Shown piece by piece: positions 18,644 to 28,039 of a stretch of DNA of 64,000 bases. Each line of letters begins with the position of its first letter. The stretch's first letter is position 1. This DNA comes from CAZXYS01 sp964645005. GTDB taxonomy: Bacteria; Bacteroidota; Ignavibacteria; Kapaibacteriales; UBA2268. The DNA is taken from positions 62,001 through 126,000 of the forward strand of contig CAZXYS010000001.1 in the NCBI GenBank assembly GCA_964645005.1. Reading direction: 5' to 3'. The position numbers were made by a program, and so were the translations under genes. A model generated the notes under the pieces. It did not search any database, was not told the DNA's origin, and saw only the letters and a program-made list of their open reading frames with translations.

Positions 18644-19077
18644 ATAAAAAATCCTTGACTGAACAAGACTTTATAAAAATACGACAATTAAATTTTATTA
18701 ACAAGATTTTCAGCTTCAATTCATTAAAATAATTTTTAACGCCGCTTTAATTGATGAAATTTAAAGTAGTTACAAGCATATTAATTTTTATTAATTTTCG
18801 AACAAAAAAATCCGATTAGCATGAATTTTGATTAATATTTATTAATATTATTGCGTGTCATTAAATTTTATTACATAACAATGGAGGCAATATTTTATTA
18901 ATCAATTCTATTAAAAAGAGTTACAATTGATGTTTTCTGCTGGTATCATTGAATCAGCTATGGAAGTCTTATTCGCACACTATTTTGCAAAAGATAGCTG
19001 CTTTATTTTAGATATTTTAAAATAATTTGCTATATTTAACTTGATATAGTTATAAAGTAAGATAAAAAGGAGTTGTA
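18644..19077. other. AT-rich divergent intergenic region
   Basis: A stretch of 434 bp between the PAS gene and accD, which point away from each other. It is very AT-rich with many ATTAATATTTATTAAT-like runs and holds the promoters of both genes. I see no open frame of note, hairpin or member of the interspersed repeat families here. Confidence 0.5.
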
Positions 19078-19917
19078 ATGGCTTGGTTTAAAAGGACAAA
19101 ACAAAATATAGAAGCCGAAACCCAAAGAAATATGCCAGACGGCTTATGGACAAAGTGCCCGGCATGCAGCGAGATTATATATAAAAAACAACTTGAAGAA
19201 AATCTATTTACCTGTCAGAGCTGCAATTACCATTTCAGAATCAGCGCTAAAGAATATGTTACAATTTTGATAGACGAAGACAGCTTCAAAGAAACGGAAA
19301 CTCAGATACGTTCTGCCGATCCCCTCGAGTTCCACGACAGCAAGCCATATACGCAGCGGCTTGAAACCAGTTACCACAAAACTATGCTGAATGAAGCTAT
19401 AACAATCGGCAGCGCTAAGATAAATAAGAAAGATATATCTTTCGGCTGCATGAACTTCAATTTTATCGGCGGCAGCATGGGGTCGGTGGTTGGCGAGAAG
19501 TTCAATCGGGCTGCGGATTATTCGTTGAACAAGAAAATTCCATTGATAATAGTCAGCGCTTCCGGCGGCGCTAGAATGCAGGAAGCGGTACTGTCGCTGA
19601 TGCAGATGGCAAAAACCTCGGCAAAATTAGCTGAGCTGTCAGAAGAAAAGATTCCATACATTTCAATTCTTACTGATCCGACAACCGGCGGCGTCAGCGC
19701 TTCTTACTCGATGCTCGGCGATGTTAACATAGCCGAACCGGGCGCCTTGATCGGATTTGCCGGACCGCGGGTAATCGAACAGACCATCAAAAGAAAGCTG
19801 CCTCAGGGATTCCAACGAGCGGAATTCGTTATGGAACATGGATTTTTAGACATGATAGTACCACGACAAGAACTGAGAGAAACTGTTATAAAGGTATTAA
19901 ACTGGTTTCAGGGATAG
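19078..19917 (+). CDS. accD: Acetyl-CoA carboxylase carboxyltransferase subunit beta
   Basis: A protein of 279 residues of standard AccD length. It starts with the four-cysteine zinc finger (CPAC...CQSC, about 27-49). The crotonase-fold carboxyltransferase follows, with GGSMGSVVGEKF, the oxyanion segment SASGGARMQE, and DPTTGGVSASYSMLGD and GALIGFAGPRVIEQT near the end. It works with AccA to move the carboxyl from biotin to acetyl-CoA, the first step of fatty-acid synthesis. A strong ribosome-binding site (AAAAAGGAG) lies just upstream of the ATG. accA is not in the window. Confidence 0.96.
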   Translation: MAWFKRTKQNIEAETQRNMPDGLWTKCPACSEIIYKKQLEENLFTCQSCNYHFRISAKEYVTILIDEDSFKETETQIRSADPLEFHDSKPYTQRLETSYHKTMLNEAITIGSAKINKKDISFGCMNFNFIGGSMGSVVGEKFNRAADYSLNKKIPLIIVSASGGARMQEAVLSLMQMAKTSAKLAELSEEKIPYISILTDPTTGGVSASYSMLGDVNIAEPGALIGFAGPRVIEQTIKRKLPQGFQRAEFVMEHGFLDMIVPRQELRETVIKVLNWFQG

Positions 19918-19966
19918 TGCATCAACTTGAATTTAAAGCAAAATAATAGTTGTAATTCCTGAAAAT

Positions 19967-20845
19967 TTACAGAGGGTAGTATTCCGCAATAATATGCCCT
20001 CTTTTATTTATAATCACATTAGCGATCGAATCAATAAATTTCCACAACCCAAACGGCAGATATTTAAGTAAAATATGCGTCTGCAACAGGGTTAATGCCT
20101 TATTGCCGAAGGTATAATACTTGAAAGCATATTTGTTTTTATCCGTATTCAGTTCTTCCAGCTTATTTTCATCAAAAGAGTGCAGATGCGCATTCCTCGG
20201 CGTCAACTTATTGCAATGCACACATAAATAATAAGGAATTACCTCCTTATACGGGGTACTGACGATCAATTTACCACCCGGCTTGATCAAATTGAGCATA
20301 CTTTTAATAAAAACACCGGGTTCGACAGTGTGCTCAATTATTTCCGAAGCGATGATACAATCGAAGCTTTCATTCCGGAACGGCGGATTCAGGGCATCAC
20401 CAATAATAGCATAATGATTGTCATAAGAATATTTTTTCAATGCCTCGCTTGTGTTTCTCGAAGAGAGATCGAAGGATATCACCTTCTTCCCTTTCGGACA
20501 GAATTGCTTCGCCACCCAGGCGCCGCCGCTTCCGACATCGAGGATCAGTCCGGCATCTTTCGGTACTTTTGTCATTATATATTCCCTCAGCCGCCGCTCG
20601 TCGTGTTTTGTGTCGCCGTGATCCCGTTCCTGAAAATAGTTGGAATATTCGGCATCGAGGTGGTAATGCTCGTGATAGTCCATCCCGCCGTCAAATTTTG
20701 ACTCTTTGGGCATAATCGATGGCACATTGTCAATGAGCTGATATTCATGTCCATTTGCCGGATCAATTATATTCCCATCCTCGATTTTCAGGGAATTGCC
20801 GGAATCAGGACTAACTATTATATTTTCGAGATCAGATAAGTTCAT
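19967..20845 (-). CDS. SAM-dependent methyltransferase with Trm112-like N-terminus
   Basis: A protein of 292 residues. The first ~50 residues (SPDSGNSLKIEDGNIIDPANGHEYQLIDNVPSIM) look like a Trm112/zinc-ribbon-type domain that has lost its cysteines. A class I methyltransferase fold follows, with motif I LILDVGSGGAWVA, motif IV DCIIASEIIEHTVEP and GGKLIVSTPY. A Cys pair (CVHC) near residue 207 may bind metal. The substrate is unknown; related genes often sit in glycan or lipid pathways, but no such genes are nearby. It converges on accD. Confidence 0.8.
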   Translation of the reverse strand: MNLSDLENIIVSPDSGNSLKIEDGNIIDPANGHEYQLIDNVPSIMPKESKFDGGMDYHEHYHLDAEYSNYFQERDHGDTKHDERRLREYIMTKVPKDAGLILDVGSGGAWVAKQFCPKGKKVISFDLSSRNTSEALKKYSYDNHYAIIGDALNPPFRNESFDCIIASEIIEHTVEPGVFIKSMLNLIKPGGKLIVSTPYKEVIPYYLCVHCNKLTPRNAHLHSFDENKLEELNTDKNKYAFKYYTFGNKALTLLQTHILLKYLPFGLWKFIDSIANVIINKRGHIIAEYYPL

Positions 20846-20962
20846 GCTAAAAAAGTTTGCTATGAATCTAAATTTTTAGTTTATTTAACCGTTTTAAATT
20901 ATTATATTTTAAAAACTCAAGTGTCAAAAATATTATCTAACAAAGTAATATCCTAAGTAAAA

Positions 20963-23900
20963 ATGAATTTAAAACGGTTTTCCATTTTTCTGATAATTTT
21001 TCTGGCAGCATTTTTTGCGCCTGTTATACATTCTGCCGAAGACGGTGAAAATTATAAAGAAGCCGCACCCTACAAGCGCGGTCAATACTTCCTGCAGCAA
21101 CGAGCCAATGAAAACGGCAGAATCCCCGCTAATGCTTATCAACACGCCATTCGCCAGACCGAATTAATGAAATATAAGCAATCGGGTAAGGCATTTTTGC
21201 TCGCTCAGCAGCCTGAATGGCGCTCAATAGGTCCATGGGATGTTGGCGGTAGAGTGCGCTCAGTTGTTTGCCATCCCGAAAAAATTGGCACTGTCTACAT
21301 CGGCGCTGCTGCCGGCGGCGTCTGGAAAACAACCGACTTCGGCGAAAACTGGGAACCATTGTTCGATTATCAAAATTCGCTCTCTTTCGGCTCTATTGCT
21401 ATAGATTTCAATAATCCCGAGATTCTCTTTGCCGGAACAGGGGAAATGTCGGATAATATAGACGCTTATCTCGGCGCAGGGCTCTACAGATCCACCGACG
21501 GCGGCGATACATGGAAAATAGCCGGACTCACGGAAGTCGGCGGCTTCTCGAAAGTATATGTCCATCCTCAGAATTCGGATATCGTAGTCGCCGGCGCAAC
21601 CAAAAGAGCACGCGGTTTCTACATTTCCACCGACGGCGGTGAAAACTGGCGAAGGACTTTCCATGGGACTGTCAGCGATGTCAGCATTAATCCCAACAAT
21701 CCCGATGAATATTTTACAGGCGTAACCGGCTTCGGCATATATTATTCCAGTGACGGCGGTGAAAACTGGGAACTGCGAAACAACGGCTTACTCGACGATA
21801 TAGGCAGAGTATCCGTCCAACAGTCTGATTCCAATCCAAATATCGTCTATGCCCTCATGGAAAATGACTTGCTGGGAACCATCTACAAATCCACCGACCG
21901 CGGTCAAAACTGGCAGGTAGTCAAGCAGCCGAACAGAAGCTTCTTCGGAATGCAGAACCACGGCTTCTATGATAATTTCATAGAAGTTCATCCACTGAAT
22001 CCCGATCTGGCGATCGCAGGCGGCATCATTCTTTACAGAACCACCGACGGCGGCGATAACTGGAATATCGTCGGCGGGCTGCACGTCGATCAGCACCATG
22101 CCTGTTTCGATCCGATCGATCCTTCCCGCGTTTATCTCGGCAATGACGGCGGTATGTACTTTAGTACAAACAGAGGTAATAGCTGGAATTTGATAAATAA
22201 TGATCTTATGATAACACAATTCTACGAAATGGGAATTGATAATTCAATGGAAAACCGCAATTTCGGCGGTACTCAGGATCAGGGTACTATCGGCAATTAC
22301 ATCAAGGAAGATCAATGGTATAAAATAATGGGCGGCGACGGATTCAATGTGATCGTCCACAACGAAGACTCCGACAAGATCTTCGTAGAAAAGTCCGAAG
22401 GCGATATATTTCTTTATGACCTCGATGAGCAGCGCTCATATTACAAAAACAACGGCATTCGCCATGATGATTACGGCGCATGGAACGCCCCGTTCATCGA
22501 TGATCCTGCCAAAAAATCGAGATTCTACCTCGGATTGCACGCTATTTACGTATCCGAAAACTACTGCGATAACTGGACAGCGTTGACTGAACGCAACAAT
22601 GTTCCCTATTCTGCTATAGGCGTCAGTCTGCTTGATGAAAACAAAATAATCGCAGGCGACATCGACGGCAAGCTCATCGCCACTCCCGACCACGGCGATA
22701 ACTGGCACAATGTAAACATGCCCGGCTTCCTGCCGGGAGAATATATCACGGAAATCACATTCTCTCATGAAGACACTAACACAGCTTACATCACATATTC
22801 CGGTTACGGCGAACCGCATGTATTCAAAACGACAAATCTTGGACAGCACTGGATAAATATTTCCGAAGACCTTCCCGATGCGCCCTGCAACGATATTATC
22901 ATCCATCCCGATAATTCAAAAACATTATTTGTGGCTTCTGATGTCGGCGTTTTCGTTTCTTACAATGACGGGATAGATTGGCTGCCCTACGGCAGGAAAC
23001 TTCCAAACAGCCCTGTTGTTGATATTGACTTCCACAATAACAGAAATATACTGCCGCAGTTAGAGATGCGCGCCGCCACTCACGGTCGTTCCATCTTTGC
23101 CGTCGACGTGGGAAGTGAAGAAGTCGATGAACCCGCAATCAGTTCACCTGCGGGCGGTGAGGTTTTTATAGAAACGACTTCAAAGCCGATAGTTTGGAGT
23201 AATTTCCAATTACCGGTCATGGTTGAAGTCTCATTTGACGGCGGCGAAAATTGGGAAACCATCGCAGAAAAAGTGCACGCCGGTTCAATGTTATGGAAAA
23301 TTCCACAGACAAATTCCATGAATACTCGGGTCAGAATTAATTCAGTCGACAGACCGGATATTACCGCAACTTCCGCTCCTTTCACTGTTAAAAAGAAAAT
23401 GAGAGGGGATATCCTTGACGAACACAGCGTTACATTTACCCCATACGGAATTGCCTATCAGGAAGATGATAAAAGCCTGTGGATAACCGACATCCATACC
23501 GGTAATCTCTATCAGTTTAATTCTGAAAATTTCATCCTTATGAAAAAATTGATTTCGCCCGCAGGGAAGTTATTGACAGATCTGACAATTGATCCGTACA
23601 ACGACTACATTTATCTGCAAAAGCTTAATGAGCCTATCGGCAGTTCCGGCGGAATGATTTACAAGATTGACACTGCCGGAAATATACTGCACCAATATGA
23701 ATCACCGGCAAACAATTATCCCGTCGGTCTTGCTTATGTCGATGGAAATTTGATCGTCGGAGACCGGGAAGGAACGCCAAATCTGTACCGTATCGACAGG
23801 GACAGCGGCGATATCATCCATGTCTACGAAAATCCATGTAAAGTGTATGCAGGACCACGCGGTTTGACTTCCGACAGAGTTCGTTATATCTACCAGGTAT

Positions 23901-24424
23901 GCACTCATTTTTCGGAGGCTTCAACTCCTGATTTGCTGGATGCTTATCTTATGAGAATAAATAAGTTTTCCATGGAGACGGAATACGACAGAATACAGCT
24001 CGACTTCGAAGAGGGCGTCATTAATGCCCGCGGTGCTGCCTTCGATCCCGAAACAGCCGATATCTGGGTAACTTCCCAGGACGGCGATATTTTCAAAATT
24101 GCAGGTTTTAATACTGAAACTTCGGTAAAAGAAACTTATGATTTTTCTCAGCAAAAACTCGCAGATGTCAACATTTTCCCTAACCCTGCAAGGGAATTTT
24201 CAACTATATCTTTTAAATTGAACGACATAAGCGGAAATTTAACTATTGATTTGATGGATGTCAACGGAAGACACATCGACAGCGTATTTGATAAATATGT
24301 CAAAGGATTGCACCCTCACGTAACACAAATCGAATGCAAAGGATTTTCACCCGGCGCATATTATCTGGCATTCTCTTTGGACGGCAAACGTATCCAAACC
24401 GAAAAGTTCATAATTTTAAAATAA
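20963..24424 (+). CDS. Large secreted Asp-box (sortilin/BNR-type) beta-propeller protein with T9SS sorting domain
   Basis: A protein of 1153 residues with a signal peptide (about 1-24). Residues ~75-710 carry about ten Asp-box motifs of the type S/T-x-D-x-G-x-x-W (STDGGDTW, STDGGENW, SSDGGENW, STDRGQNW, TTDGGDNW, TPDHGDNW, TTNLGQHW), as in sortilin/Vps10 and sialidase propellers. A Ser-Pro-rich Ig-like segment (~715-800) holds another Asp-box, and a second propeller-like region covers ~815-1055. The last ~85 residues (VNIFPNPAREFSTISF...GAYYLAF...IILK) are a type A T9SS C-terminal sorting domain. It is therefore exported by the type IX system and probably attached to the surface or released. 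The ligand or substrate is unknown. Confidence 0.93.
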   Translation: MNLKRFSIFLIIFLAAFFAPVIHSAEDGENYKEAAPYKRGQYFLQQRANENGRIPANAYQHAIRQTELMKYKQSGKAFLLAQQPEWRSIGPWDVGGRVRSVVCHPEKIGTVYIGAAAGGVWKTTDFGENWEPLFDYQNSLSFGSIAIDFNNPEILFAGTGEMSDNIDAYLGAGLYRSTDGGDTWKIAGLTEVGGFSKVYVHPQNSDIVVAGATKRARGFYISTDGGENWRRTFHGTVSDVSINPNNPDEYFTGVTGFGIYYSSDGGENWELRNNGLLDDIGRVSVQQSDSNPNIVYALMENDLLGTIYKSTDRGQNWQVVKQPNRSFFGMQNHGFYDNFIEVHPLNPDLAIAGGIILYRTTDGGDNWNIVGGLHVDQHHACFDPIDPSRVYLGNDGGMYFSTNRGNSWNLINNDLMITQFYEMGIDNSMENRNFGGTQDQGTIGNYIKEDQWYKIMGGDGFNVIVHNEDSDKIFVEKSEGDIFLYDLDEQRSYYKNNGIRHDDYGAWNAPFIDDPAKKSRFYLGLHAIYVSENYCDNWTALTERNNVPYSAIGVSLLDENKIIAGDIDGKLIATPDHGDNWHNVNMPGFLPGEYITEITFSHEDTNTAYITYSGYGEPHVFKTTNLGQHWINISEDLPDAPCNDIIIHPDNSKTLFVASDVGVFVSYNDGIDWLPYGRKLPNSPVVDIDFHNNRNILPQLEMRAATHGRSIFAVDVGSEEVDEPAISSPAGGEVFIETTSKPIVWSNFQLPVMVEVSFDGGENWETIAEKVHAGSMLWKIPQTNSMNTRVRINSVDRPDITATSAPFTVKKKMRGDILDEHSVTFTPYGIAYQEDDKSLWITDIHTGNLYQFNSENFILMKKLISPAGKLLTDLTIDPYNDYIYLQKLNEPIGSSGGMIYKIDTAGNILHQYESPANNYPVGLAYVDGNLIVGDREGTPNLYRIDRDSGDIIHVYENPCKVYAGPRGLTSDRVRYIYQVCTHFSEASTPDLLDAYLMRINKFSMETEYDRIQLDFEEGVINARGAAFDPETADIWVTSQDGDIFKIAGFNTETSVKETYDFSQQKLADVNIFPNPAREFSTISFKLNDISGNLTIDLMDVNGRHIDSVFDKYVKGLHPHVTQIECKGFSPGAYYLAFSLDGKRIQTEKFIILK

Positions 24425-24454
24425 TTATGGCTTTTTATTGTTTTAAAAATAAAT

Positions 24455-24462
24455 TATATTTG
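24455..24462 (+). promoter_or_regulatory. Candidate -7 element TATATTTG for motB
   Basis: The octamer matches the Bacteroidota consensus TAnnTTTG and lies 51 bases upstream of the first motB start. A TTG at 24438-24440 is only 14 bases away, shorter than usual for the -33 element, so the call is weak. Confidence 0.3.
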
Positions 24463-24513
24463 ACTTTTTAGTGAAAATTAATTAATTAATTTCACTAATA
24501 AGTTTTTCGGAAA

Positions 24514-25341
24514 ATGTCCGATAATATTATTAAACATCGGAATATTACGATGAAAAAAGTATTGATTAGGAAACATAAAATCAAGGACGATGATCACAAT
24601 ACAGGGACAGACCGGTATCTTCTGACCTATGCGGACCTGATAACACTGCTTCTGGGCTTGTTCATAATCCTGTTTGCGATTTCGCATCTGGACACAGAAA
24701 AATACAAAGAAATGTCCAAAGCTATGACGCAGTATTTTAAGTCCGGGCAGGGAGTTCTTGAAGGCGGCGAAGGCGTTACGCAAGGAGGAAAAAATGCTCT
24801 GCCGGAATTGATACCCTCGGAAACAAGAAATGAGAGGTCAATTGAGGAAATTCAAAGGGAAACCGAAAAATCCCTGCAATCGTACATTGACAATGGTGTT
24901 GTTAGTATCGAGCGTCATGGCAGCGGTCTGACGCTTACGTTTTCCGAAAAGCTGCTGTTCAATTCCGGAAGCGCGGTGATTCGCAGCGGCGGAATTACTG
25001 CGCTGGATACGCTTTCGGACGTTCTTTACGGCATTAACAAGCAGATAACTGTGGACGGGCACACGGATTCCGATCCGATAAGCACCTTCAGGTATGAATC
25101 CAACTGGCATTTGTCGGTTGCCCGTGCATTGAATGTGGCATACACTTTGATGGAAAAAGGTGTCCCCGAAGCAAATATGAGCATTCGCGGATTTGGCGCC
25201 CAGCGTCCGGTTGCGGACAATGACACCGAAGAAGGCAAAGCCCTTAACAGGCGAGTGGAAATTTCCATCAACGATCTGCCGCTAAATGCACCAACGAAGC
25301 AAGGTTACACGGGAGGCGAATCAAAAAATGAAGAAAGTTGA
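24514..25341 (+). CDS. motB: Flagellar motor protein MotB (OmpA/MotB family)
   Basis: A protein of 275 residues. One N-terminal membrane helix carries the MotB signature RYLLTYADLITLLLGLFIILFAIS (about 33-56), in which the Asp of YAD is the proton or sodium carrier. An extended linker (about 65-125) and an OmpA-like peptidoglycan-binding domain (about 140-258, VDGHTDSDPI...NRRVEISI) follow. MotB anchors the stator to the wall and forms the ion channel with MotA. No motA is next to it; the gene upstream is the T9SS protein. ATG codons at 24514 and 24550 are both possible starts. It heads a same-strand run with fliW, csrA and a response regulator, which supports the flagellar reading over a generic OmpA protein. 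Confidence 0.88.
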   Translation: MSDNIIKHRNITMKKVLIRKHKIKDDDHNTGTDRYLLTYADLITLLLGLFIILFAISHLDTEKYKEMSKAMTQYFKSGQGVLEGGEGVTQGGKNALPELIPSETRNERSIEEIQRETEKSLQSYIDNGVVSIERHGSGLTLTFSEKLLFNSGSAVIRSGGITALDTLSDVLYGINKQITVDGHTDSDPISTFRYESNWHLSVARALNVAYTLMEKGVPEANMSIRGFGAQRPVADNDTEEGKALNRRVEISINDLPLNAPTKQGYTGGESKNEES

Positions 25342-25461
25342 AAAATAGGAACAATTACTTATTGTATTATTAACAAAAAATTATTAATTAGTAAAAAATT
25401 TAATATAGATCAATTATAGGAAAAAAAACAGATAAACTGTTAAACTTTACAGGATGTTCAC

Positions 25462-25905
25462 ATGCAAGAAGCCGAAAAACAGGACGTAAGAACGATCTCG
25501 ACAATCCAATTCGGAGAAATCAATGTCGAGTCAAAGCATATTTTTTATTTCGAGGATGGCATACTCGGCTTTGAAAACCTGCGGGAATTTGTTCTGATAA
25601 GCGAAGAAGAAACTGTGCCATTCAAATGGCTCATCTCTTTGGAGCAGCCCGAGATTGGATTCCCGCTCTTAAGCCCCTGGCATATCGATCTTTCCTACGA
25701 ACCGGGAAAAGGTTTCGATCTGGAAAAAGAGGTCCTTTTCGTTGTGATTACCCTCGAGAACGAAAACGGCGTAATGTCGGCAAATTTGAAAGCGCCGATA
25801 GTACTCAACGTTGAAAATCAGAAGGGTAAGCAAACAATACTGCCGAAAGACAAGTATTCGCCAAACTATGTTTTGAAGAAACGCGAAACACAGGATACTG
25901 AATAA
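25462..25905 (+). CDS. fliW: Flagellar assembly factor FliW
   Basis: A protein of 147 residues matching FliW: FGEINVESKHIFYFEDGILGFENLREFVLI, then FKWLISLEQPEIGFPLLSPW, and NLKAPIVLNVENQKGKQ near the end. FliW binds flagellin when it is in excess in the cell and otherwise binds CsrA, relieving CsrA's block of flagellin translation. The gene lies 120 bp after motB and 67 bp before csrA. This fliW-csrA order is the classic partner arrangement and supports an intact partner-switching circuit. An ATG preceded by ACAGGATG is the start. Confidence 0.95.
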   Translation: MQEAEKQDVRTISTIQFGEINVESKHIFYFEDGILGFENLREFVLISEEETVPFKWLISLEQPEIGFPLLSPWHIDLSYEPGKGFDLEKEVLFVVITLENENGVMSANLKAPIVLNVENQKGKQTILPKDKYSPNYVLKKRETQDTE

Positions 25906-25972
25906 GTTAAAACATGGTACGGTTTTTGGTTAAAATAACTTAATTTTCGGCATTAATTAAAAGGATAGAAAA

Positions 25973-26278
25973 ATGCTTGTATTATCAAGGAAGATTGGCG
26001 AAGTAATAATGATCGGGTCTTCAATCAAGGTCAGGGTTCTTAGTTTTGACAGGGGCGTCGTCAGGCTCGGTATCGAAGCGCCCAAGTCGATTCCTGTCCA
26101 CAGGCAGGAAGTTTACGACAAAATCATTAAAATGAACAAACAGGCGGCTAAGACGGATCTCTCGGCACTGAAATCGTTGATCGTCAGCACCGAGATCGAA
26201 TTCCAGGAAGGCGATCAAAACAAAGCGGATGCGCCATCGGTAGCTTTCCGCCGCAATCAGAACAAATCCGAAGAATAG
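25973..26278 (+). CDS. csrA: Carbon storage regulator CsrA with a C-terminal tail
   Basis: A protein of 101 residues. The first ~60 are canonical CsrA: MLVLSRKIGEVIMIG, then VRLGIEAPKSIPVHRQEVYDKI, including the conserved RNA-binding Arg in VHR. The tail of about 40 residues (ALKSLIVSTEIEFQEGDQ...) is longer than in most homologues, which end at 60-80 residues. CsrA dimers bind GGA motifs in mRNA leaders and repress translation. In this neighbourhood the target is probably flagellin mRNA, counteracted by FliW. The tail may be the FliW allosteric contact region, since FliW acts on CsrA outside the RNA site in other bacteria (established for that system, inferred here). A ribosome-binding site AAAAGGATAG precedes the ATG. 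Confidence 0.95.
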   Translation: MLVLSRKIGEVIMIGSSIKVRVLSFDRGVVRLGIEAPKSIPVHRQEVYDKIIKMNKQAAKTDLSALKSLIVSTEIEFQEGDQNKADAPSVAFRRNQNKSEE

Positions 26279-26323
26279 ATTGATAAATTACAACTTGGTA
26301 TTAAGGTAAACGGTTGAATTTCT

Positions 26324-26959
26324 ATGGCTAACTACTCAGTACTCATAATTGACGACGATATCTGGATGCAGCGCATCCTCTCGAAAACGCTGCAAAGCTA
26401 CGGATTCAAATCAACTTATCTCGCTTCCAATGGATTCGACGGGATAGCGTTAGCCGTTGAACACACGCCAAATCTGATCATCCTCGACATATTAATGCCG
26501 GAATTATCAGGTCATACAACTTTGAAAGTTATTAAAAAGATTAAGATTACGAAAGATATACCTGTACTTATGGTATCGGCGTTGTCGGATGTAGAGAACC
26601 TTGGGCTTGCCGTAAAAAGCGGAACCGAAGGTTTCATATCGAAGCCTTTTACGCGCGCAACTGTCTATGACAAGCTCATTTCAATATTCGGGCAGGACGA
26701 GGTTGACCGCATCCAGCGCGGAGAAGATTTCGTCCAGCAGGAGATTTACGCCGAACCTGAAGAAGATTTATCAGAAGCTGACCTTGGTCAGTTTTTGAAC
26801 CGTCAATCCGAAGAAGGCTCTGAGGATGAAGAGAAAAAAGATAAATCAAGCGAACCCAAGCCTAAAGTCTCACAGGATCAACTCTTACAGCACTATGCCG
26901 ACGACGAAAAACGAAATATAGAATCTATCAAAAAAATGCTGCTGAAGTCGAAGAAGTAG
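26324..26959 (+). CDS. Single-domain response regulator with acidic/lysine-rich C-terminal tail
   Basis: A protein of 211 residues. The receiver domain (about 4-125) has all the phosphorylation residues: acidic triplet IIDDD near the start, phospho-acceptor Asp in LIILDILMPE, Ser in LMVSAL, and Lys in ISKPF. After it comes an unstructured acidic tail (about 140-190, EPEEDLSEADLGQFL...SEEGSEDEEKKDKSSEPKPK) ending in a short helix. No DNA-binding or enzymatic output domain is recognisable. Placed 45 bp after csrA in the motB-fliW-csrA run, it may act in motility control, possibly as a CheY-like or PatA-like adaptor. The tail is unusual and could mediate protein binding. Confidence 0.85.
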   Translation: MANYSVLIIDDDIWMQRILSKTLQSYGFKSTYLASNGFDGIALAVEHTPNLIILDILMPELSGHTTLKVIKKIKITKDIPVLMVSALSDVENLGLAVKSGTEGFISKPFTRATVYDKLISIFGQDEVDRIQRGEDFVQQEIYAEPEEDLSEADLGQFLNRQSEEGSEDEEKKDKSSEPKPKVSQDQLLQHYADDEKRNIESIKKMLLKSKK

Positions 26960-26963
26960 AGAT

Positions 26964-27145
26964 TTAACCCATTTTTTTTCATTAGAACATAAACAATCTC
27001 TTATTCACCCTCATGCTCAGCCCTTCTCCCGCAGGGAGAAGGATGTAAGAATTTCTAATTATACTGAATGAGGCTGACCCAAAAGTATAGAACAGCCATT
27101 CCTGCGAATGTCTTTAGATCCTGCTTTAGCGGGGCAGGAATCTGA
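26964..27145 (+). repeat. Interspersed repeat mosaic: modules B, E and D
   Basis: This fills most of the gap between the response regulator and lptB. Module B (TTAACCCATTTTTTTTCATT, 26964-26988) leads into module E (about 26986-27079, CAATCTCTTATTCACCCTC ... GAATGAGGCTGAC). Module E recurs in reverse at about 47594-47690. Module D (about 27080-27145) begins CCCAAAAGTATAGAACA, has CCTGCGAATGTCTTTAGA, then the imperfect hairpin TCCTGC-TTTA-GCGGGGCAGGA. Related D copies lie at 32600-32673 and, reversed, at 51837-51895. The remaining 27146-27283 shows nothing else. Confidence 0.85.
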
Positions 27146-27283
27146 TAAATACCGGCTCCCTCACTGAGTTAAAAGGATGTTACACAAAATTTAGCGCTTA
27201 TGAGTCAGCCTCAATTTAGGGATGAGAGAATTCTTCTATGAATTTTTCGGGTTGTAAATTCTTAAACCAGCAGCCTGCAGCCA

Positions 27284-28039
27284 TCATTCCCCCTTATATC
27301 TCTCCAGCGTAAAAGTCTCGCCCAGATAGCGCTTGCGCACTTCCTCGTTTTCGGCGATTTCCTCGGCTGTACCGTAGGTATAGATGCTGCCGTCGATGAG
27401 GATATAGGCGCGGTCGGTGATCGAGAGCGTTTCGTGGACATTGTGGTCGGTGATAAGCACTCCGATACCCTGATCCTTCAGCTCGCGTACCATCTTCATA
27501 ATATCTTCCACGGCAATAGGATCAATACCGGCGAAAGGCTCATCGAGCAGGATAAACTTTGGCTCCGAAGCGAGTGTGCGGGCAATCTCGCAGCGTCTGC
27601 GTTCGCCGCCGGACAGCATGAAGCCCTTGCTTTTCCTTACGTGGCTAATGCCGAATTCTTCGATAAGTTCTTCCAGCTTCTCTTTCCGCTGCTTCGCCGA
27701 TAGAGGCTGCAACTGAAGAATAGCCTTGATGTTATTTTCTACGGACAACTTCCTGAATATCGACGCTTCCTGTGGCAGATAGCTGATCCCCATACGGGAA
27801 CGCTTATACATCGCCTTGTTGGTAATATTTTTCGAGTCCAGCAGCGCTTTCCCCTTGTTCGGCTTTATCATGCCGACGATCATATAGAAAGTAGTCGTCT
27901 TGCCGGCGCCGTTCGGACCCAGCAAGCCCACTACTTCGCCCTGCCTCACATTCAGCGTTACATCCTTCACTACCGTCCGCTTCTTGAATCGTTTGGTGAG
28001 ACCCCTGCCGGTCAATATGCTTTTCTGTTTCTCTTCCAA
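27284..28039 (-). CDS. lptB: LPS export ABC transporter ATP-binding protein LptB
   Basis: A protein of 251 residues, an ABC ATPase of the LptB branch. It shows Walker A GPNGAGKTT, Q-loop YLPQEASIFRKLSVENN, signature LSGGERRRCEIAR, Walker B FILLDEPFAGIDP and switch His ITDHNVHETL. LptB powers LptFG to extract lipopolysaccharide from the inner membrane. The start is a TTG directly after the TAA of the htrA-like gene (zero spacing), so translation is likely coupled. No ATG is available near this end of the frame. lptF, lptG and lptC are not in the window. Confidence 0.93.
   Translation of the reverse strand: MEEKQKSILTGRGLTKRFKKRTVVKDVTLNVRQGEVVGLLGPNGAGKTTTFYMIVGMIKPNKGKALLDSKNITNKAMYKRSRMGISYLPQEASIFRKLSVENNIKAILQLQPLSAKQRKEKLEELIEEFGISHVRKSKGFMLSGGERRRCEIARTLASEPKFILLDEPFAGIDPIAVEDIMKMVRELKDQGIGVLITDHNVHETLSITDRAYILIDGSIYTYGTAEEIAENEEVRKRYLGETFTLERYKGE

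Noticed and set aside
24514..25341. Generic OmpA-family protein rather than MotB
   Set aside because: The TYADLITLLLGLF motif with the channel Asp and the adjacent fliW-csrA support MotB, although motA is missing locally.
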